Shown here in pieces: positions 54,801 to 60,800 of a stretch of DNA of 64,000 bases. The position numbers and the translations under genes are program-made. Every line of letters starts with the position of its first letter. The first letter of the stretch is position 1. Below the pieces are notes generated by a model. That model made no database searches. It was not told the origin of the DNA and saw nothing but the letters and a program-made list of their open reading frames with translations. The DNA is from Dendrophyllia cribrosa (taxonomy: Eukaryota; Cnidaria; Anthozoa; Scleractinia; Dendrophylliidae). The DNA is taken from the NCBI GenBank assembly GCA_024195265.1, contig JAJLRJ010000007.1:31940448-32004447 (forward strand). The letters are read 5' to 3'.

Positions 54801-57800
54801 CTCCAGTATGGAAATGTCATCTTTTGAAATCCAAAACTATCTTCTCTGTAAATAATCTTCTTGGTAGAAATGTATTTAGCAAACGCCAAAATATATTCAT
54901 ATGTATTGAAATATGATTTAGGTAATGAATAGTTAACCAATAGCCATGTTATTGTAAAGTAGGTAAAAACACGATGTAACAGGGGCTCTCCTTGTAAGCC
55001 CAGTAGGGTTTGTTGAGAGCTCCTGCTCCCTTATCATAACTATGACTTGTACTACTGTAACATCAATCATGGGACAAAATAAACTTGACTTGACTTGACG
55101 AGTGTGGGCCTGTTTTTAATTACTGAACAAAAACTGTCAGTGGAGTCTTAAAAGTGACGTCATCGTGGTGACCTCTATAGTACGGACACCTCCCTAATAC
55201 GGACACTTTGCTCTGTCCCTTCGGTGTCCGTATTAGAGAGGTTCAACTGTATAGCTTAATTAAGCAGCTTCCCAGTGAAACAAACGGGACGTCCACAAAT
55301 TAACTGGATTAATAACGACTGTTATCAAAATTTACGTCGAGTTTCGTGTGCATGTCGGCAAAGTATCGGTCAGTTTGCAGTTCTAATATGCTCTAGAGCT
55401 TGAAATTTAATGACTAATCCGGTAATTTTAATTTCGAAATACGAGCAACGGAACGCACCCTTATAGAGCGGTTTTCAATTGAGCGTTGTAAAACCGAGAA
55501 CAAAGTAAAAATTACTTGCCAATCACAACAGACTCCAATGAACCAATCAGAACTCGAAGTAAATACATGTAGCCGGCCGGCGCTAAGCGCGAGAAAAAAG
55601 GCCTGTATATAGGTATTTTTTCTGTAATATTCTTAGTTTTTAATAGTGTCCTTACTTAGTGGGCAACTGCTATTAACAATGACACTTTAGTAAAGTTATC
55701 TATCTGTTTTGATGAAAATATAAATGGGGAATTAACAAATGGTAAACGTCATAGCGTGCACTATTGAGTTATGGATGCACGCGGGAAGTTGCTAAGCACG
55801 AAAGAAGCGTAAGAGTCGCACGAGGCGATAGCCGAGTGCGACTCTACCCAGGTGCATCCTAACTCAATAGTGCGCGCTATGGCGTTTACCATTTGTTTTA
55901 TAACATAACATTGAGACATTGGAACAACAGAAGTCCTTTTATTGAGCTACATCACAAAAATATGTTCGTGTAGTCTTACATGACAAGAGAAAACAAGCGC
56001 GCGAAAATTCATTCATGACAACCGACTGCGCACCAGCAACTCGATAAAGTTTAATCACGTTTCCTGAAATATCGATCAAAATCCTCTTTCTAAGGTCTGT
56101 ATCCAACAACCGGTGAAATAGTTCAGCAGAATTACGAACAAACTGAAGAAAGTAGACAACCGTCCAAAATCATTTAAAAGTTAAATGGACTGAATTTCAG
56201 ATCGATTCAGAAGATGAACCGTTGAAAACAATTTGCACGTTTTGAATAGTGCAGTCGCCGAAGAGCGATTTCGTTGCCACTTGTTTGGTCTGGAACGACG
56301 TGGATTGCTGAGAAGTTTCTGGTGGCTGGCTGTGATTGTTGGCAGAAGGAGAAAAGGTTCTCGACAAGACTTGGCTGCATTTATGGAGCTGTGAGGTCGA
56401 AGGCCGCGAATTGTAGCTTACCAGAGACTGCTCACTGCGGTGTCCAGAAATGGCCATGATGGTGACGGTTTGAAATCCCGGCGTTGGACCACAGAGTGAT
56501 GTCAGTGGCTCTTACACAATGGTTTGTGTAGATTTTGGATAAACGTGCTTCTTCGCTGATGGTCTTCATCATTTTAGCGAGGCTGTTTATTCCAAGCGGT
56601 CGTGCTTCGTACCAAACGGCATCTAGAGCCATGTTATTTTTCTTCGGATACTGGAAAAACGCAGTACACTTTGGATTTACCTTCTGGAGATACAATTTGA
56701 GGGCCTTGCAGCCGTCACCTTGGTCTTCGGTCTCATACATTCTGGCTTCTTTTTCTGTGCTTTTAAAGTCCTTTAGTCCTCCGGGATGATTCTTTGATAA
56801 TTCATCGTGACTCATGGTTGCGTAATTTCTTCCAGCCGCATCGGTTTCAAACTTGAAGCTGTTCGTTGTCAAGCTTCTTTGCCCTTCAAGGCCCCTTCTG
56901 CAGAAAAACAGGACGACATGAAACCAAACGTTTCTCAGCAAGGAAAGCGGTGACGACAAGGACAACACTTCGCTTGATTTCAGCTTCTGGAGGTCTTCTT
57001 CCTCGATAGCGGGTTTGTGCGAGACATTTTCTTTGCCGCTTCGTTTTAGATTTTTTATTTGCGCATCTAGCATGAGGTTTGATCTTGCAAATCTTGGGTC
57101 AGTTGAAATTTGTAGGCCTCTGCTAAATGGCGGGGCATTGAGGTATCTTTCTATCGAATGACGAAATCCCAGCAAAGTAGATCTACTGTAATCTTCGCCT
57201 TTTCTCGTTCTCGCTTCTGCATAAAATCTGCGTAGGTTTTGATCAAGCTGACCTATTGTCATCGCTTCAAGCGGGGTTTGAATTTGTTTTTCTGCACACC
57301 AAGCTAAAAATAACATAAAAAGAAACGGACTATCAAAATTTGGTTTGTAATGGAACTTAACTTTTCAATTTATTTTCATCTGTTATCAAAGTAAGCGCTT
57401 TTTAAAATCGTGAAAACAGCAAATTGAAAAATATTTAGTTAGTCTTAAATCATTATTTCGTTATCTTTATAGTAAAGCCTATTACTGAGTTCCAACTAAG
57501 CTTTAATAACTTTTTGTTTACCTTTAAATGTTGACACAGATCAGTTTGTGACTTCTTTCGTCTTTTTTGAGTGTCGCTCACTTACAAGCTCTTCAAGTTC
57601 GCTTTCGCTTAAACATGCAAATCTCTTTGCAGGTGGCTCGGGAAAAATGCTCCCAAAGATGTCAAAGGATGGAATTTCTGTTTCATCTTCAGACAACTGT
57701 GATGGCAGTTTCGCATTTCTGGCAGAAGGGACGTCGGCCATTACTTTGGAAACAATGTCTGTGAAAATTTTTGCTTTGTAAACATTAGCACACGTCAGCA

Positions 57801-60800
57801 GCGTACACCCATGGGCAAATAATAGTACACGCTGAATTAACCAATCAGAGCGCGCGCTTTGCTTCAGTTAATATGTTAAAAAAATGAAAGTTCTTTTGCG
57901 CGTGACGTTTCACGTAACAATGATTTATGAACCCTAAATTGAAACATCTCAGACCGACGGCCTACTGATATGGTTTTGAAATGGCTTCCTTAGCTTGTGG
58001 AGGGGAACCTTGTGATTTGTCTCGATTCATCTATCGTTTTGATGTGGACAGCAGTTGCCATGAAAGACCTGTCGCCTCGTCAGTTGAGAGAGGACGCCGA
58101 AAAACGTCTTCAAAATTTACGAAAATTTACTTGAGCAGAAAACCGAAGATCACAAGGCGAAAAAACGCCGCGTATGGTGACATCGCTTCTCTTAATCTGG
58201 TCTGTTGCGACAATGGGTGCCTGTTAAAACATGGACTGAACGTACGACAGATTATCCGACAAGAAAGACGGAAAGTATTTGATAAACCATACAATGAGCA
58301 GAACTATGTTATGTCAAAACTGCTACAAGTAAAAGTATACCCAAGTGGATATCAGAAGATTTACTACAAGATTCCCACTTTAGGTGTTGTATGTAAAACA
58401 GCCTTTACAAAATGTTACGGAATTTCCAACAAAAAAGTTAGAGTTATCTTAAAGAAAATGGATTGCGATGGTGTTTGTGTCGAACCAGATAGGCGAGGAC
58501 GACATGGCAATAACCCTCGGCGAATAACACGGGAGGCAAGAAAGCAAGTAACGGATTTTATTTGCTCGCACAGAGCGAATGAATCGCACTACAGAAGGGC
58601 ACGGACACAAAAACTGTTTTTCGAATCACGGATATCAAGGAGGCAAATGTGGAAGGAATTTGTTAGAAAAAATCCGCATTTTAACACCAACCGTTTAACA
58701 GTTAAGAGAAAAGGTCCAGTGCTAAGCTTTTCAACCTTCAGAAATATTTTTAACGACGATCTCAGTAAAATTTTGGGTTTTCGAAAACCGCGAGAAGACA
58801 CATGTCAAGTATGCGACATGGAAATGAATAAAATACGTCGAATAAAAAGTTCCATCGAAAACGGTGATTGTGATTCATATAAACAGCAAGAATTACAGCA
58901 ACTTACAATTGAGCATGAGAAACATTTGAAAGAAAGCGAACTTAGATTTGCTGCGCTAAAATATGATATGCTTGTTCTGTCCAAAAAAAAAAGGACCAGC
59001 CTGAAAGTGAAACTTAACGTCTCAGTCTAAAAGAAATGAAAACTAAGCATCAATAATAAATAAAATAAAATAATAAATCACTTTATTTGAGTGTCAAAGG
59101 TATTTAGCACGCGAGTTCTAATTAAGGACACTTTCCAGATCTAATTAGATTTGGTTTTTGAGGAGAGGAGAACTGATCGGAGTACTCGGAGAAAAACCTC
59201 TCGGAGCAAAGAGAGAACCAATTAACAACAAACTCAACCCACATATGACGCCGGGCCGGGAATCGAACCCGGGCCACATTGGTGGGGGACGAGTGCTCTC
59301 ACCACTGCGCCACCCTGTGTCTGCGAAACACCGCAAGAAAATTAAATGAGTTTCAGTTCCTCAGGTGTCTCAAGTCCTTCGTGCAAAGGAATAAGGTCTT
59401 GTCTAACAAAGTTATCGCCCCTCCTGAAAGCAAAGCGTTTCTCGAAACTCCCGGAAACTTCGGGCCCTGAAAATTGGTTTTCAATGTAGCTTCTAACGAA
59501 AGGCGTTCGTTTTTAGCCCACAAATTAGCTAAATTTGTGTAGTAAACGTATGATTTTATTGCTTAGCTTTCAAAATCAACAAAAACCGAATCTTTATTGG
59601 TGAACATTCTGCACGTATTAAATAAACAGTTTTACTCCTGATCTGGGAATCCCCCATACTGGGTACCAGTTTCAACGCGGTCCATTGTTTAAGCGCAGGA
59701 ATCTGCGCGCTGGATCACGCCATTATTGAAGTGTCAAACAAAATGGCGCCCAGTAGTGCCTTCTACTATCAGTTGCATTTTTAAAGAGTTGCCTGACCAC
59801 TTTAACACAATGTCAAGAAATGAAGTATGCGCCTAACGCGACGTGGGAATCGGAGCAACAGCCACCACAGTTTACCTTGGCCCAAAAGCCTTCGGTTTGC
59901 CAGAAAAACGCAGCATAAAAACCGCTCCCAAATTATACAGGTGAGAGAGGTTTATTAATTCTTCTTTGCAAAACCAGAATTGCGCTTAATATAGGCTTAA
60001 ATCTGTTGAATACGAATAGCCTTGAGGTGGTGTAAACTGTATTAATGTTTTTATTGACTTATTTATTGTGTACCTCGTGTTAGGAGTAATATAAGGGGTT
60101 TGCCTCTGAAACCTCCAATTTTCACTTTTGTTGAGGTACCTTTTCTCAAAATCAGACAGATATATGTGTTGTTTATTATAAAGCCTAGGCCTTTGCTGTT
60201 AATTTTGTTGCTCTGTAACACGGAAACAATTTTTGCCTATAAATCACATTAAAGAGAATTAGGTATTGTGTGTTGAAATCTGTCCAAGAAGACTGAGTAA
60301 GTGATCTATCGCTTGAGAGCAGGACTCTTTACTCCCCTCCGAGAATGCAACATAAACTATTGAATATCAGCAGTTATGGTACCATTCTGTTTTTCGTGAA
60401 CCAACTTACTTGAATCCCTAATGACTGAGCGCAGAACCTTTCTAAGATGTTCTATTCTTGAAGGGTCATAGCCTGGTATCTTCCTCAAGTTATTATTGCG
60501 GAGATTGGATATGATCTCCAACATGAAACGAACTCTAGAACTAAAGAAGACGATGGAAAACAAGAAAATGAAATTGTTATTATTCAATTCAATCAATTGG
60601 TGTTATGGTTGTAGCAGATGTTTCTAAGTGCGTAGGTGAACAACATTATTAAGTAAATGTAACTGTGTTAGCTTGCAGATGGTACTATATGGGGCATTTT
60701 AAAACTTGAATGGGAGATTGACAGAATACTCTTCATTATATTCGAGAGACGCTTCATTACAACTGGTTGTGGCCCTTCATCAGAGTGAACATACATTTAA

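Larger units (their letters stand above)
46556..60409 (-). other. Giant NOM1 intron, transposon sink
   Basis: About 13.85 kb between phase-matched NOM1 exons. 46556..47174 has an 80-codon frame at 46863..47105 with a CNQCGNLPCDFTAYKW segment that I cannot identify. The rest is mostly mobile DNA listed below; 51452..52200 and 59326..60000 show nothing recognisable. Confidence 0.75.
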
